Source of the DNA: Phoronis australis
Lineage: Eukaryota > Phoronida > Phoronidae
Length of the DNA: 64,000 bases
Assembly (NCBI GenBank): GCA_002633005.1
Contig: NMRA01000285.1
Span: 233,505-297,504, forward strand
Reading direction: 5' to 3'
The notes below the pieces were generated by a model that was not told where the DNA came from, searched no databases, and saw only the letters and a list, made by a program, of their open reading frames with translations. Position 1 is the first letter of the stretch. Each line of letters opens with the position of its first letter. This document shows positions 1 to 12,821 of this stretch, in pieces. Both the position numbers and the translations under genes were made by a program.

Positions 1-739
1 GCTAATTATACGGTGTAATGGAAAGATCTGAAATAAATATTAGCTATTTTATTCACTGCTTTAAAGATTTAAAATAAACAGACAAGAATTGCAGCCTTAT
101 TTAAGGATTTTAACTTCGTTCGAAAATGGCCGGTTACGAATGTCACACTGTCAAGTCCGAAAATTTGCTCGATTTTGAGATCAAACTGTGAATTCTGTAA
201 AAAGTCTGAAAGATTACCACATGAAACTATCTCTGTTATCTCTTCAACATATTAACTTTATAATAAAACTGTGTTCACCGCTTAATAACGACAGAAACGG
301 GCATAAATTATCATGTTTTTGACATCACTGTGATTGTACCCCTTAACGTGACCTTACCCAAATGTCATCATCTACCTACAAATCATTTAATCCTTTGGCC
401 TCTCAGCATGTGCTGATACACCACCAGCAAAAATATTATGCAATGCCCAGTAGGTTTCATATAAAAATGACTACGCCAAAGTCCTCTGACTTATCCAAGT
501 CATGGTGGAAATTGTACCTTTAATAGGAAATTGTAAGAAAATCAACTGGTATTTTATCTTAGTTTAGTTGCGAATTTTCAGCTGCACTTTGGTAATTTTT
601 AATGAGATTTGAGGTAGTCACTGTCAATTTTTATTAAACCATAACTTAGTTTGTTCCTTCAGTATTATGCCTTGTCCCTGTTTTGTTTATATTATTTCAT
701 TATAATAATTGTTTATTTTCCAGATTGGTCCGTTGACTG
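1..739. other. Upstream sequence or intron of the Trp-repeat gene
   Basis: No coding exon is recognised here. The stretch ends in a convincing 3' splice site, a T-rich tract followed by CAG at 721-723. The sequence before it is therefore probably an intron, with the first (5'UTR) exon further left or outside the window. An in-frame TGA at 734-736 lies between the acceptor and the ATG at 740. Confidence 0.5.
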
Positions 740-1768
740 ATGACCATGAATGATTTTGAATTGGACCGATTCACTGATGTACCATCAGAATTTTCTGATG
801 TTGTTGGTGAACACTTCACTGATGAAGAGTTCTTTGGTACCACTATTGATGCCCTTCTTGGTGTTCCTGTTGTGTGGGACTTTACGAGTGCTTTTACCTA
901 TGGAAAAACGTATGTGCACCCTCTAAGCTGGAGTTTTCAAAAGCTAACTCCACAAGCCTTGAAAACAAAATGGCATTTTATCAAGCAGGTGAAGAATATG
1001 TGTTGTCTCAAGTCAGATGTTAAGTGGAATTTTAAGAAGCAATTACCGGATACAAGCACAGTAAACTGGAATTTCATCAAACAGTTGAAACCACAGTCTG
1101 GAATCAACTGGTCATTTGTTAAACAGCTGGTTGAGGCCAGTTCAATTAATTGGGGGTTCACAAAGCATCTCCCTCACCAGCCTCCGCTCAATTGGGCTGT
1201 GTTTATGAGGCAAACACCACAGGTCAGCACTGTGAACTGGAACTTCTCTAATAGACTATCTACTATTTCCCCCTTGCGTTGGGCATTTTCTCAACAAGTA
1301 CCTCAAACAAGTTCAATTAATTGGGCCTTTCAGCGTCAGACAGAATTGGACCGACATGTACGTTGGACTTTCACCAGTCAGCTGGAGTCAGACCAAGTCG
1401 TCAATTGGTCATTTTCTAAGCAGACACCTGAAAGCAGTTCCATGAAGTGGCAGTTCAGCAAACAACTTCATGCAGGAGGAGGTCTGATTTGGGGATTTCA
1501 GCATCAATTAGTTGAGCGAGAGCGCGTCCCATGGAATTTTGTGAGCATGACGAAAACTTTTGCTGGCTTCTCATGGAATTTCACTCATAATCTTGACTAC
1601 AGCTCAAGGTTTAACTGGAATTTCCCCTCTATGTCTAAGAACATTGTTCCTCTTAGGTGGAATTTTCCATATCTGTCAAATTACCAGTTCATGGATCAGG
1701 AAATGGCCTTGAAAGACAACCAAAATTTCAAGGAGAATTACTCTCGAAATTATGACAACCCCCGCTAA
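740..1768 (+). CDS. Unrecognised protein of 19 Trp/Phe repeats (14-residue period)
   Basis: This is a 342-residue open frame in one exon. The start is fixed by an in-frame stop at 734-736, just after a splice acceptor at 723. Residues 1-41 are acidic (EF, DEEFF). Tryptophans then fall at residues 46, 64, 78, 96, 110, 124, 138, 152, 167, 181, 195, 209, 223, 237, 251, 265, 279, 293 and 307. From residue 96 onward the spacing is 14, with one spacing of 15 (152 to 167). The unit is hydrophobic-x-Trp-x-Phe-x-x-Gln-Leu/Thr followed by about six variable polar residues. The alternating hydrophobic/Trp/Phe side chains suggest a short beta strand per unit, as in a meander or solenoid. A polar tail follows (residues 316-342). 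I see no signal peptide or membrane segment. Codons vary between units while the pattern is kept, which suggests an old, selected repeat. I do not recognise the family and assign no function. Confidence 0.8.
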   Translation: MTMNDFELDRFTDVPSEFSDVVGEHFTDEEFFGTTIDALLGVPVVWDFTSAFTYGKTYVHPLSWSFQKLTPQALKTKWHFIKQVKNMCCLKSDVKWNFKKQLPDTSTVNWNFIKQLKPQSGINWSFVKQLVEASSINWGFTKHLPHQPPLNWAVFMRQTPQVSTVNWNFSNRLSTISPLRWAFSQQVPQTSSINWAFQRQTELDRHVRWTFTSQLESDQVVNWSFSKQTPESSSMKWQFSKQLHAGGGLIWGFQHQLVERERVPWNFVSMTKTFAGFSWNFTHNLDYSSRFNWNFPSMSKNIVPLRWNFPYLSNYQFMDQEMALKDNQNFKENYSRNYDNPR

Positions 1769-2176
1769 TTAAAAGCCGAGAAAGCAGTTTGTTTGTGAAT
1801 GGCTTGACAAGGTTTTGTATAGGGTCAGTGAAAGCTAACAACCACACCAATTGCATGTTACATGTGGTATTTTTATTTTCAGCCTGTGACAAGTTTTGTG
1901 CATTTTTTAACTCATATGAAATCAGAGACAATGACTAACTTGTAGTCCGATGTGAGAATGCAGTGAGCTTAAAGCCAGAATTCTGGTAATTTTGCATACT
2001 CATTGATAGGTGATCAGACGTGTTTATCTCAAGTTTAAATGAGACTTTATCTTGGAATGTTATTTTTGACAACCTATATATTTTGGAGTTTGAAGTGTAC
2101 CGTATTGTTTCTTGATATAGAATTTACATTTGGAGTTTATTATTGAGGTAAACTTTTGCTGTATTCTTGCCTCTTT
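1769..2176. other. 3' flank of the Trp-repeat gene
   Basis: This probably begins the 3' untranslated region. I see no canonical AATAAA close to the stop codon; the nearest clear one downstream on this strand is near 4528. No other coding signal is apparent. Confidence 0.4.
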
Positions 2177-3803
2177 ATGCACCCACAATTACTTATACGT
2201 GGATGCATTATGCTGTCATTGCCGTCTGTCCGACATCCACTGCTCTACCTATAAAACCCTTTAATGTATGTTCATGAAATTTTGAGCGTGTGTTACATTC
2301 ATGAATGGGATGGTATGAGTGAACTTTCGGATGAATCCAACTTCTGGTGTGCCCCCTAGTGGCAATTTTAGAATTTTACGTTTACCTCTGTATCTTCAAA
2401 GGTCTTCAATGGATTATCATAAAATTTGGTTTATAGGCATATATTAGTGAGGTGACGCTATGCTCTCAATTTCAGGCGGATTCGAGGTATTGTGCACCAC
2501 CTATTGGCCATTTTTACCATTTTTGAGTCTTGTTTTTGGTGTCCGTCCTGCTAAGAATGAATGTGAAAATTGTCATGTATGTTCTTACTATGAAGACAAC
2601 GATGATTTTCCGATGACTTTGACTACTGTGGTGCCTCCTAGTGGCAGTTTTTCTTTTTGCGCTCAGGGCTGTATCTCCTTAACACTATGCAATATCTTTA
2701 CTAATTTTAGCAAGTGCATTTGAAGTTGACAAAGAAAGACGACAACTTTTGGATGGAGCTGACTACGGGTGTGCCCCCTAGTGGCAATTTATTTTTTATG
2801 TTTACCTCTGAATCTTCAAAGGTTCTCAATGGATTTTCATAGGCATCTATTGGTGAGATGTGATGCTATCCTCCCGTTTTCAGATGGATTCGAGAAATTT
2901 TGCACCACCTACTGTCCATTTTTGCTGTTTTCGAGTCTGTTTTTTGGCATCTGCCCCTCTGTCAACCAAAGCATTCTAAGGATGATTGTGGCAATTGGCA
3001 TATAGTATGTTCTTAGTGTGAAGAGGACTTTTGACGATGACGACTTCAACTACTGCGCTCATAGTTGAATCTCCTAAACCCACTTCAGGATTTCTGTTAA
3101 TAACTACTGTATTCATATTAAGTTGACAATGGAGAACGACGATTTTCAGACGGATCCGACGAATACTGTGCCCCTAGTCGCAATTTCATTTTTTTCCCAT
3201 TTCCTCTGTTTCTCTGACGTTCTTTTGTGGATTTTTATGAAATTTAAGAAATATCTTTTTATCAAAAATGATGACATTTTCCCATTTTCGGATGGATTCA
3301 ATATATTTTGCGCCATCTTTTGGCCATTATTACTGTTTTCTAGACTTGTTTTTTTATCCGACACTCTATCAACCAAACCACAATGAGGATGATTGTGAAA
3401 AGTGGCATATATATGCTTTTAGTGTAAAGAAGATGGTGGACTATTTTTCTGACGACTTAGACTGCTGTGTTGCTTTCTAGTGGTAGTTTTTGTTGTCCTC
3501 ATTGCTGTATCTCCTAAACCTACTGTAGGATCTTTAATTAGCAAGTTAGTGTATTTAAGAAGTTGAAAATGGACGAGGACGACTTTCAGACGAATGTGGC
3601 AAGGGATGTGCCCCTAGTGGCAATTTCATAGTTTTCCTTTTTCCTTTGTTTTTCTGAAATGATGCCATGTTCCCATTTTTTGATGGATGAGATGTATTTT
3701 GCGCCATCTAGTGGCCATTTTAATGATTCAAATATACAGTCCTAGAAGCACAACTTTTGCGATGCATTTATGTGTGCATTTCAACGTGTTGCTCTCGTTT
3801 CAG
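2177..3803 (+). mobile_element. Pearl/Helentron-like element, copy A, decayed
   Basis: The left end resembles copies C and E (degraded hairpin, then a GTCTGTCCG stretch). The body is diverged ~150-bp core repeats, and the right end has the family tail GCATTTCAACG...TTGCTCTYGTT. GCCCCCTAGTGG occurs at 2351 and 2773, GCCTCCTAGTGG near 2632 and GCCATCTAGTGG at 3703. These are the same CTCF-like 12-mers seen in the other copies. Short open frames here are chance by-products. Confidence 0.7.
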
Positions 3804-6800
3804 AATCCATTAACTAGAAAAGTACTGAATGCTGAAATTGTCAGTTTGCCTGAAATGTTTGAGTTTAGTTAGGAGTGCTTATATCCAGTTGTTAGAAATC
3901 TCCAGCATTTATTTATCAATTTTTGTAACTTTCTGTCTTTTGGGGCAACAATAATATTTACATATAACCTTTTCAATGCAATTTATAAACTTTAGATCTG
4001 TTGTATTATATGCATTTTACAAATACAGTATTGCTTCTACTACAGTCTACTGCTACTACAGTACTGTTGTTACTACCACAACTGATAACAAAACATTTCA
4101 TGTGACACTTATGGGGCAAGACACAGAAAAAATGAACTCTCCGGCTTCCAGTTCTTGACTTAGATTTTCTTATTTGGAAAGTCGTGCAAGTAAACTAGCC
4201 TGATGGGTGTCATTACTTTCTTATTTGGAACCCTAGAAAAATGTCCAAATTCGACGAAATTCGGAACTTCCATAATGGCTGATGGGATGCATATGAAACT
4301 AGTATGCTTTGCGCACTGTTCTTCAATCCACTAGTTTCAATTGTTTTTCAAATGTGCCTCTTTTGCGTGACTGGTATCAAAACGTTGAACTTTGGCCGAA
4401 CTTTTATTACTAAAATAAAATGGTCACATTACCCAGTTAGTAGCAGATTGAAAAAGTCGCAAATCACCTTCTACTGCCTTTCCACTATAATTTAGTTAAT
4501 TCTATAGTTTTGTATTTATTTGGCTTAATAAACAATGCCTAAAGGGAAACAGTACAATGAACACTATTTTTGTTATTCTCTGATGTAGATACCAGTGTTT
4601 AAGTGAGTCAATGGTGGTCGCTGAACTCTGTCACCGTGGTCAGCCTTCTCAATGATTACATGTTGTTGTGTGTGACATCATCATTTATATTCCACAATGG
4701 GCATAAGTACAGCTACAGAATTTGTTCAAACGTCTCAGTTGCCCACCTGTGCGATTAGTGGATCAGCTGTGTGGACATTTTTTGTGGCTGCTGACATTAC
4801 GAGTCCTGAGGCAGGAGTCTTATCTCCAAACTTGAAATTAAACCAAAAATTGTTTTTCACATTTTCTGCCATAGTTGTGTGCAAACTCAAGATCCAGGTC
4901 ATCTAGTATTAGCGCAGAATATTAGACGCTATTAGCACAAAAGCGAAATGGAAAATGACAAAAATAATGTTGAATTTCATTTCAATTACGAAGACTACCC
5001 AGGCCTAAAAGGTAAGAGGGTGTTATTGATGGTAAAGATCTGCATTGACTTGTTTGAGACATTGTGCGATAACAGGAACTGATTTCACGAGAACTAAAAC
5101 TGCATTTAAGAACATACTTTAAACCAGTCCCAAGTTTGAAATATACTGCTTTTGTCAGAACAAACAAGGAGGATTAGTTCATTGATAAGTTTCACGCCAA
5201 GTTGAGACAGTAGACTGTCAACCGTGACTTTCACGATGTAGATAGAGAAATAGTCACAAGTATCCATAGTTGCTCTTCACAGTGTTTACGCCGCATGCAC
5301 GCACCCAGCCTAAAAAATGGGGGACTCGAATTTTTGAGAATGTGGACCTTTTACTAAGATTCACAGGGTACGTTCAGAGCTATTAATTGTGCATTCACCG
5401 AATTTCGGAAGTTCCTGTCTTTTTAGTGTACTTTTGTCTCGTTTTCTACTTTTTTCGAAGTTTTTGTTTATCTGAGGTGGACCTTTTTCCCCATTTCACC
5501 AAATGAGAGGGCTCGTTCGAGCCCCCTGCCGGGTGAGCGCTTGCACCGCAAAGCCTGCAAAACACCATTACTTACCTTACAGGATCTGTTGAAAGAGACT
5601 CGAGCTTTGGAAGTCGGTGAAGGTCAGGCATTAGAAACTGATCACTTGACAGTGACCAGTTGGCCTTTTTGTGCTAACACATTCGGCCAAGTCGGAATCG
5701 ATTCGAGACGAGAAATGCTTCAAATGTAGTGGTGATTGGCCTCACTCTGAGATTCTTGCAGCAAGTGCATTTTACTATTTGTTATACCAAGCGGTAAGCA
5801 TTTAAGGCAAGCCACCCACATGCCCATCAAAGCTGTGGACCATGATTTAGATTCTGGCATCAATGTGTAGTGTTTTGGTAAGTTGTCCGTTACAGGAAAC
5901 ACGACAGGTCGAAATTCAGTATTGCTATTAACAGGAAACGGTTACTTTCTGACTCTAAGGTAACTTTTAACGTTGTTAGTTTGGAGGCTGCCCATTGGTT
6001 GAATGTATGCATACAGTCACGTACTCGGATATTTTTGAATGGGTCAAATGCTAATAGTGCATCGACTTATCGCTTGCATGCATCTGACATTTAAACAATG
6101 TTCACTTTTATTCCACACAAATGGCATCCATAAAACACACCATGTCAAAAAATCACTTGGATTAACACAAATGTTAAATTCACCAACTGTGCATTAAATA
6201 GAAGCATTCACTAGGTAACCAAATGGAATTCTCAGCCCACAAACTGTCCAGTGTTAGTGAACGTAGTTCTCACTCAACATATAGGTATAAGCACATCCTT
6301 CATTTGGACCATTCTGTTACACGGAATTACGGTTTACAAAGAACAAAAACATGTATTTCCCAGTGTTTTGCAGCATGTAGTTTTGACTGGGTGGGTGTTG
6401 TTCCCTATCAAGGGCACAACAATGCATCTAGATGAATTTCTTGAGGTGAAAATAAATCTAGTTTATTATCTGAATTCAACATTCAGCCATCATGCAGTAG
6501 TTGTGGTTGTAACATTTTACAATTCAGTCAATATGTCTAAAATTTTTGAAAACCATCATAATTATCAACACTGTTTCATCTTACATGCTGATCTCAGGGC
6601 ATAATGGTGAAAGATTGTCCTCTTGTTGGATAATTCTTCTTTGAAAAAAATGCATTACTCCCACTGAACCTGACCTACATCTTTTAGGCAACGTTAGCAT
6701 CAGCCCAAGGTCACGTCTTAGGTTCACAACTCCATCTTATGTGCACTGATGTGAAAGTTTTACACTAACGAAACTGCATAATATTTGTTGGTCAACAGTA

Positions 6801-6842
6801 GTCTATGTGCAACATGTATAAAAAAAACACCTCCTGGGGGCA
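3804..6842. other. Intergenic, no gene recognised
   Basis: Both strands were read and no exon with a conserved protein was found. There is a low-complexity CTACTACAG/TTACTACCAC patch near 4030-4085. An AATAAA near 4528 (+) is a possible distal poly(A) signal for the Trp-repeat gene. On the minus strand, TTTATT near 6470 and 6105 could serve as MRGBP poly(A) signals. Open frames of 60-117 codons show no recognisable motif. Confidence 0.4.
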
Positions 6843-9800
6843 TCACCTGTCCTTTCTTCTTCGTTTAGCAGAACTAGGTGTGTCTTTGTCAACAATGGGA
6901 GTCTGTAACTGTTGGGCCTCGGTGAGACGTGTTCGTTTACGACTTGCTTTCGGCGATGTTTCTGGCGTCTCAGACCCACTACTGGCGGATGTGATACCTG
7001 TTAGTTTTATCGTTGTCTTGAGAGATTCTGAAAATTTCAAAACAAGCATAAGAAATTACACACACATTTACCATACAAAAATACTTGTTAATTTAAATTA
7101 GAAGTACGACATAAATCTAACACATTCAGCATCTACTTTCTATCAATGATGAACAAGAGTATTATGTTATACTAATAAATTTGGACTGTTTTTGATGACT
7201 ACCATCAAGTTACTTCATTGGTGTAACCCAATTGATGACCATAGCCTTACAAGGCAATTTCGGCCATTAATATATTGAACAGAAGCATGAAAACATGGTG
7301 AACAAGAGGATCAAGTCTAATGGAACTGAAACTGGACTAGATTAGAACCTATCCAGGGTTTATATTCTTCTTGAGACTTCAGAAACTTAATTAAATAATT
7401 CAACTGGAGATAAATACGTTATTTACACTGTTGAAGCAAGGTCTATCCAATAGTTTAGACATTCTGCTGGCATTTAGGATTTTATAATAACTTTCCCCAG
7501 GTTGCCCCTCATTACTAAACAAACTTGAGGTTCTAACCACAAAGGATTGAATTAAATTCTACTGTGTTTAGTCCTTTTTGGAAACCCAAAGTAGAAACAT
7601 TTCAGGCAAGCTAATGTAGACAGGTCAACCTCAAACATAATATTGTTTAACAGCTCCAGTTACTGTGTGAATTCCACACATATTTATTATAGTTGAGCTC
7701 TAAATATTTTTACCAATAGAGAAGTTGCACATTTTTTCCTGCTGTCGGGGGCTTTTAGAGCTTTAAACGCAAAGAGTTAACATCACTTACTGATGTTGAT
7801 CTCAGCCAAATGCATTTAAAAGGATACTAAACCCATATTTTGGTGATTTTGCCCAGAACTGCAACCATCACTGCTATTTTATAATTAGTATTAATTAGAA
7901 AGATGAAAGCGTTTTTCGTCTAAATCTCTATCCTCAGTGTCGCAAAATGGATTGAGTAGGTCCAGTCGCACGGCCTTTTCCCACTGATTGTCCATCAACT
8001 CACCAGAAGTGTGAGTCACACTTTCCAATTAACAGATTTTGTAAGGAATTACCAAATTTGAATCAAATGTTTAAGGTATACAGAGCATTTATCACTAAAT
8101 GCAAAGTTGGCATTAATACCTGTCAATAGTCGAAATTTGGGTTTAGTATCCCTTTAAGCACTCATAACCACAGTAGGAACAGTCAATAGAGTTGAAGACA
8201 TGAATATCCAATCATTTTCATCTCGTAACTATTGCCATATTCAATTAAAGCAGCTAAATGCCCACCTGGCACTATAAAAATAACTTTTGGTTTAAACCAC
8301 TTCCTGTTATTAAATTGGTGTCATATTGTTCGTTAGTCAAAATGTGAGTTCAGAGCTTCGAAAAAAATGATAACTTGTAAGTGATTGAGACCTGACTCGC
8401 AGCGTTGACTTTTTACAGTGTAAAATGACTGAAACATAAGGCACTGTTGGTTTTACAAACTTCAGTAAACTTTAGCCTACTGGTAAAATCTCACCCATGT
8501 CGGACGAAAAGAATTCCCAAAATATCACATTCCTCAGCTGTCAAGGACTTCAGACACTGTAACAGTTGCAAATGATCCAATCTTTTCAAAATATTGCCTC
8601 ATGGTAGCTATAGTTCACAACTAGAATATGGCAAATCATCATTTTGCCATTATCATCATTTAAATAAAAAATGAGAAAATGAAGTTTAACCTGTCCGTCG
8701 TAGTGTTTTCTAAACTGGTGAGATTTTACTGTGTCTCCAGCAGTCAAGCCATAGACTTCCCAACTGCTTCAACTACTTACTCTCATCTGTAGAGGATATA
8801 ACTGCCTCTTTTATCATTCTTGGATATTCTTTCTTCATGAGTTCCTTATAGTCATCCTCTGGTAACTCAAACGTCTTTTCTTTGTTGGGGAATGGCAACA
8901 CTTCCGATTCATTCTGAAGAACAAAAATTAATATAGTAATTTGAGGATTATGCTGAAGGCAGCACACATTATGCATACAAATTTCATACTGCATTTCCCC
9001 CTGTTTCGTCACTTTAAACACAAAACACATTTTGATCTCTAACAAGAAGAGTTTCAGTGTTTAAAACATTACTGGGTAATGGTCTGATATAACGTGCCTG
9101 AATTTTGAGAACCGGTTTTCCCCACTAAATAACGGGCATCAAACTGGTTCTCAAAATGCAGGCACGTTATAATATTAGACTGTTGCCCATTACTGTGTCC
9201 AAACAATCCCAAATTGGTGTTGACTGAGCCGGTAAGTGAAGTTCTAAACATTGCACATAAGCCAGGACAACAGCATATCTGTCAAAGGATTTTGTGTCAT
9301 TCAGCTCTGCGCCACCATAATCCTGTCATGTCAACAAAGCGTCACAACTCACCAGGGCACCTGTATATACATAGTAACATACCACACTACATATTAGGTC
9401 AAATAAAAAGCGTTAGTTGGTTGTGGTCTGTGCTGTTCCAGAAAGACGAGTCAGTAGTGATGTATTTTTTCTTAGTTTCTCACTTTTTCAAAAACGAAAA
9501 TTTACTCAAGATGATGAGAAATGACACAGGGTTTGCTTCTACTACACTTGGCAAATCAAAGAGTTTTAAATCTAACTTAATATGTTTTTGTGCAGCTTTT
9601 CAATAAAAAAATACAAGACATTTCCTGAAAGTGACATGGGCGGGCACTTTTTTAGTTGATGACTGGAGGTCTCGAAATGAGACGAGAACATAGCAGAACC
9701 AATTATCACGCTTATTTGGCATAACACAAAATTTAACTTAGGGTCACCAATAACGCATTCACACTTCATTAGCCATGGACAACCTGAGAACTTGGGGAAC

Positions 9801-12800
9801 ACCATTTGGAAGTCCTATTGTTGAAATCTTGGGTAAATCCCAGCTGAGGTCATCACTCATACATGTACTCGCAGAAATGGTCAGTAATGTGTAGCGTGAC
9901 TGACCTATCTTTGAATGGAAATCTCTGCACACCGACTGCAGTGGTGGTTGTCTGGGAACGATGTCACAGAAAAAGCTAACAGCTTCTATCATAGAAAATG
10001 TTACAAGTCAGTTGGCGCGCAAGTCTAAAATGTTTCTTTCAATTTTATAACGACTGAAACCATAATTTTTGGATCATACTTTCGAGTGTTTGGTAGTATC
10101 TTTTTAAAGCAGATCTACACCACATTCTGTTTAAGAAGCAAACTACGTGCACTTTCAAACCCCTGGAATTCCTTCCAACTTGACTAAGTAACAATTGGAC
10201 ATCAATTTCAATCATTTATGGTGTCAGAGTGATCTGAATCAATATTTGGTTTTGTGATGGGAAGCAAGTTTATTGTTGCCGCACTTCATGCCAAATGTAG
10301 TATATTAACATTGACTTAGTACTTACCAAGGCCTCTAAGTTGTACATCTGACTTAAGTGTTCCCATATTTGATTTGTAGTCAGGTTCTTCTGTGTGGCGT
10401 TATTAATTCTTTCTTGAATACAAAGGATTTGGAAGTGTCTGTGCACACCTAAAAGTTAATGAGTAACAACAGTGATTAAATATTGGAGCTTGGGGTAAAA
10501 TTTTAGCAATGGAAATTTCAAGTCATACTAGATGGCCTAAAACGTATGGGAATCAGGCTGATGACTAAAATCACACCCAACAATAGAAATCAGTGCACCG
10601 CAAATTTTTAGCTCAGGCTAGCTGGCTGGGAGGCAATTACATCACCCTGAATGCTCGCGGGCATACAGGGGCGATAGTACATCCCCACAAAAAGTTACGA
10701 ATTTCAAAATACAGGAAATAAAATCAAATGAAACATGCATATATGCAAATGGAGTTATAATCATCATACTATTATAAGTCTGGAGACGATAATTTGAATA
10801 AATTGATGAAAATCTGTCGTGGTTTGCTCGAGTTTCTCTTACCGGGTGCCACTTTAAGGAAGTTACGTGAAATCACGCATGTAAAAAATCCAAGGAACAC
10901 AAATCTTACAAATTTCACCTGATACCTTCCCATGCTATTTTGCAAGTGTCACGTGGGCCAGCGACACGCAGGCCAGCATCATGTGCTTTGCTCAGTCGTG
11001 CGCTAGCCTTTGCTTAACTCACGTGACTCAGTTGAAATACTTAGTGCTTATTGCGTGTGTGGTGAAAAAGTTAACGATGATCAAAAAGTGGAGTTGGAAT
11101 TCTTCACCAAAGTTACCTTAATTGTCATAACTACTTCATGTGCCAATGTTTGTAAAAAAATGGCCACTACAGATAAAATATGACACAAAACTAGTGTCAT
11201 TAAAAACTAGAGTCTTCCTTGAGTAGACTAAATTATTTAGGCCCCAGTTTGCAGCGGGTTTCTTTTTTTATAGTCGATAGATCTTCCGAACAGAAGGTTC
11301 AAATTATATTAATTATACCCGGCTAGCTAGCCTTGGTACAAAGCTGTATATAAATATACAGCTTTGCACTGATGTGGGTAAAAAGTGGTAAGATAAAATC
11401 TGACACAAAATTAGTGTAGTTAAAAACTACAGTCTTCATTGAGTAAACAAAATTATTTAACAGTGTTGGCGTTCTACCGTTATTCTGCTGCTAAAGTTGT
11501 GGACCGATCTTTAGCGAAGGCCTTCTGCACCATGAAATATTGTGTCACCTATTGGTCAGTTTCTTTTTTCGCCGTTCTGCTGTTCTTTCAAGAGCTTGCG
11601 TACACGTCGCAACAAATTATTGGAACTGATTTCACTTCATTACAAGTGTTTAGAATTTCGATAACGAAAAACCGAATTTCAGAACAATTTTGCTTCTCCG
11701 AAGTTGTCGTGAAAATTTAGGAAATGGCGCGTGACACGAGCGTATTGTTTTCAAAACGACGACATACTTTTGATTGTTAGAAAAGGCGGAGTTATGCAAG
11801 AAAATGACTTTTATTGCATTGTTTTTCACTTAACGGCTGTAACGGGCAAGGTGAGTGTAGGTTGATTCCCAGATTTTGCATGCACCCGTCCGGTCTTTAG
11901 CTTTATATTTTGATACAAGAACTACACTGGCTGCGTGCCGGTAGCCAGTCAGCTAGCTGTATGAAGACTGTCGTCAAAATACAGCTAGGTACCACTGTGT
12001 GTATTTGTTCCGTAGAACCCGAAATTGCACGCAGCCAGGATAGTTCTGCTCATCACCTCGCCGTGAAACCTGTATCAACATGTAAAGCGAAAGACCGGAC
12101 GGGGTGCATGCAAAATCTGAGAATCAACCGACACTCACCTTGCCCGTTACAGCCGTTTAAGTGACAAACAATGCAATAAACGTCATTTTCTTGCGTAACT
12201 CTCCGCCTTTTCTAACAATGAAAAGTAAATCGTCGTTTTGAAAACAGTGCCCTCATGTCACGCGCACGCGCCATTTCCTAATTTGTGCAACAACTTCGGT
12301 TTTTCGGTCGAAATTCTAAAAACTCATAGTGAAGTGAAACCAGTTCCAATAATTTGTTGTGAGGTGTACGGAAGCTCGTGAAAGAACAACTGGCCAATAG
12401 GTGACGCAATATTTCATGGTGCCGATAGCCGTCGCTCCACAACTTTAGCAGCAGAATAACGGTAGAACGCCATTTTTTCCAACACTGTTAAATAATTTTG
12501 TTTACTCAAGGAAGACTGTAGTTTTTAATGACATTAATTTTGTGTCAGATTTTATCTTACCACTTTTTTTACCCACATCGGTGCAAAGTTGTATATTTAC
12601 AGCTTTGTACCAAGCCTACCAAGGCAAGGCTGCTACCGGCCAGCTGGCTTGCAGACTCATACCCGCCAAATTTTACTCCACAAAAATTAAAGTGTAAAAC
12701 CAGATTCCTTATAATGACTTGTTTTTAATAGTAGCTCACCTACTGGTTTATGCTTCCGCATAGCATGAAACAAACTCACTTCAAGTTCTACAGTCCAACT

Positions 12801-12821
12801 TATTTGCTCCTTCGCCGCCAT
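6843..12821 (-). CDS. MRGBP: MRG/MORF4L-binding protein (Eaf7-like NuA4/TIP60 subunit)
   Basis: Four exons on the minus strand: 12740-12821, 10327-10448, 8781-8913 and 6843-7027. They sum to 522 nt, giving 173 aa, somewhat shorter than the roughly 200-aa human protein. Exon 1 starts MAAKEQISWTVELEVSLFHA and ends KHKPVG, the typical Eaf7/MRGBP N-terminus. Exon 2 encodes VHRHFQILCIQERI...IWEHLSQMYNLEAL. Exon 3 opens NESEVLPFPNKEKTFELPED. Exon 4 is Ser/Thr/Lys-rich and ends SSAKRRRKDR, a basic tail like that of human MRGBP. All junctions are GT-AG with matching phases (1, 0, 1). In known family members the protein bridges MRG15 to the TIP60/NuA4 histone acetyltransferase complex in the nucleus. 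It is divergent with DDX43, 286 bp between ATGs. Intron 1 carries a 1.28-kb palindromic element. Confidence 0.95.
7816..8157. mobile_element. TTAA-flanked MITE (piggyBac-type target site)
   Basis: An inverted pair, AAGGATACTAAACCCA at the left (7820) and its near-complement at the right (8131-8153), bounds about 334 bp. TTAA lies immediately outside both ends (7816-7819 and 8154-8157). It has no coding capacity and lies in MRGBP intron 3. Confidence 0.7.
9076..9193. mobile_element. Hairpin MITE (copy 1 of 2)
   Basis: A near-perfect hairpin of about 120 bp in MRGBP intron 2. The arms contain ATAACGTGCCTG and TTTTGAGAACC, and the loop includes AACGGGCATC. A second copy lies at 58871-58975 in CCDC25. 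Confidence 0.7.
11332..12614. mobile_element. Long-arm fold-back element, intact 1.28-kb palindrome
   Basis: The ends are exact reverse complements (CTTGGTACAAAGCT... and ...AGCTTTGTACCAAG). The two arms of about 550-600 bp match each other over most of their length, for example around GGCGTTCTACCGTTATTCTG on the left and its complement near 12440-12470. The centre (about 11920-12060) holds shorter inverted pieces (CAGTCAGCTAGCTGTATGAAG and relatives). The 84- and 93-codon open frames inside have no recognised domain. It lies in MRGBP intron 1, near the 5' end of the gene. Partial relatives are at 14403-15235, 16215-17000 and 49603-51062. Confidence 0.85.

Noticed and set aside
937-1161. 74-codon minus-strand open frame
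   Set aside because: Antisense shadow of the Trp-repeat gene; its pattern derives from the repeat.
2460-3480. Several 60-87-codon frames
   Set aside because: They lie wholly in pearl-like repeat A and recur as fragments in other copies.
11439-12164. 84-93-codon frames in the fold-back element
   Set aside because: No recognisable domain; they are by-products of the palindromic repeat.
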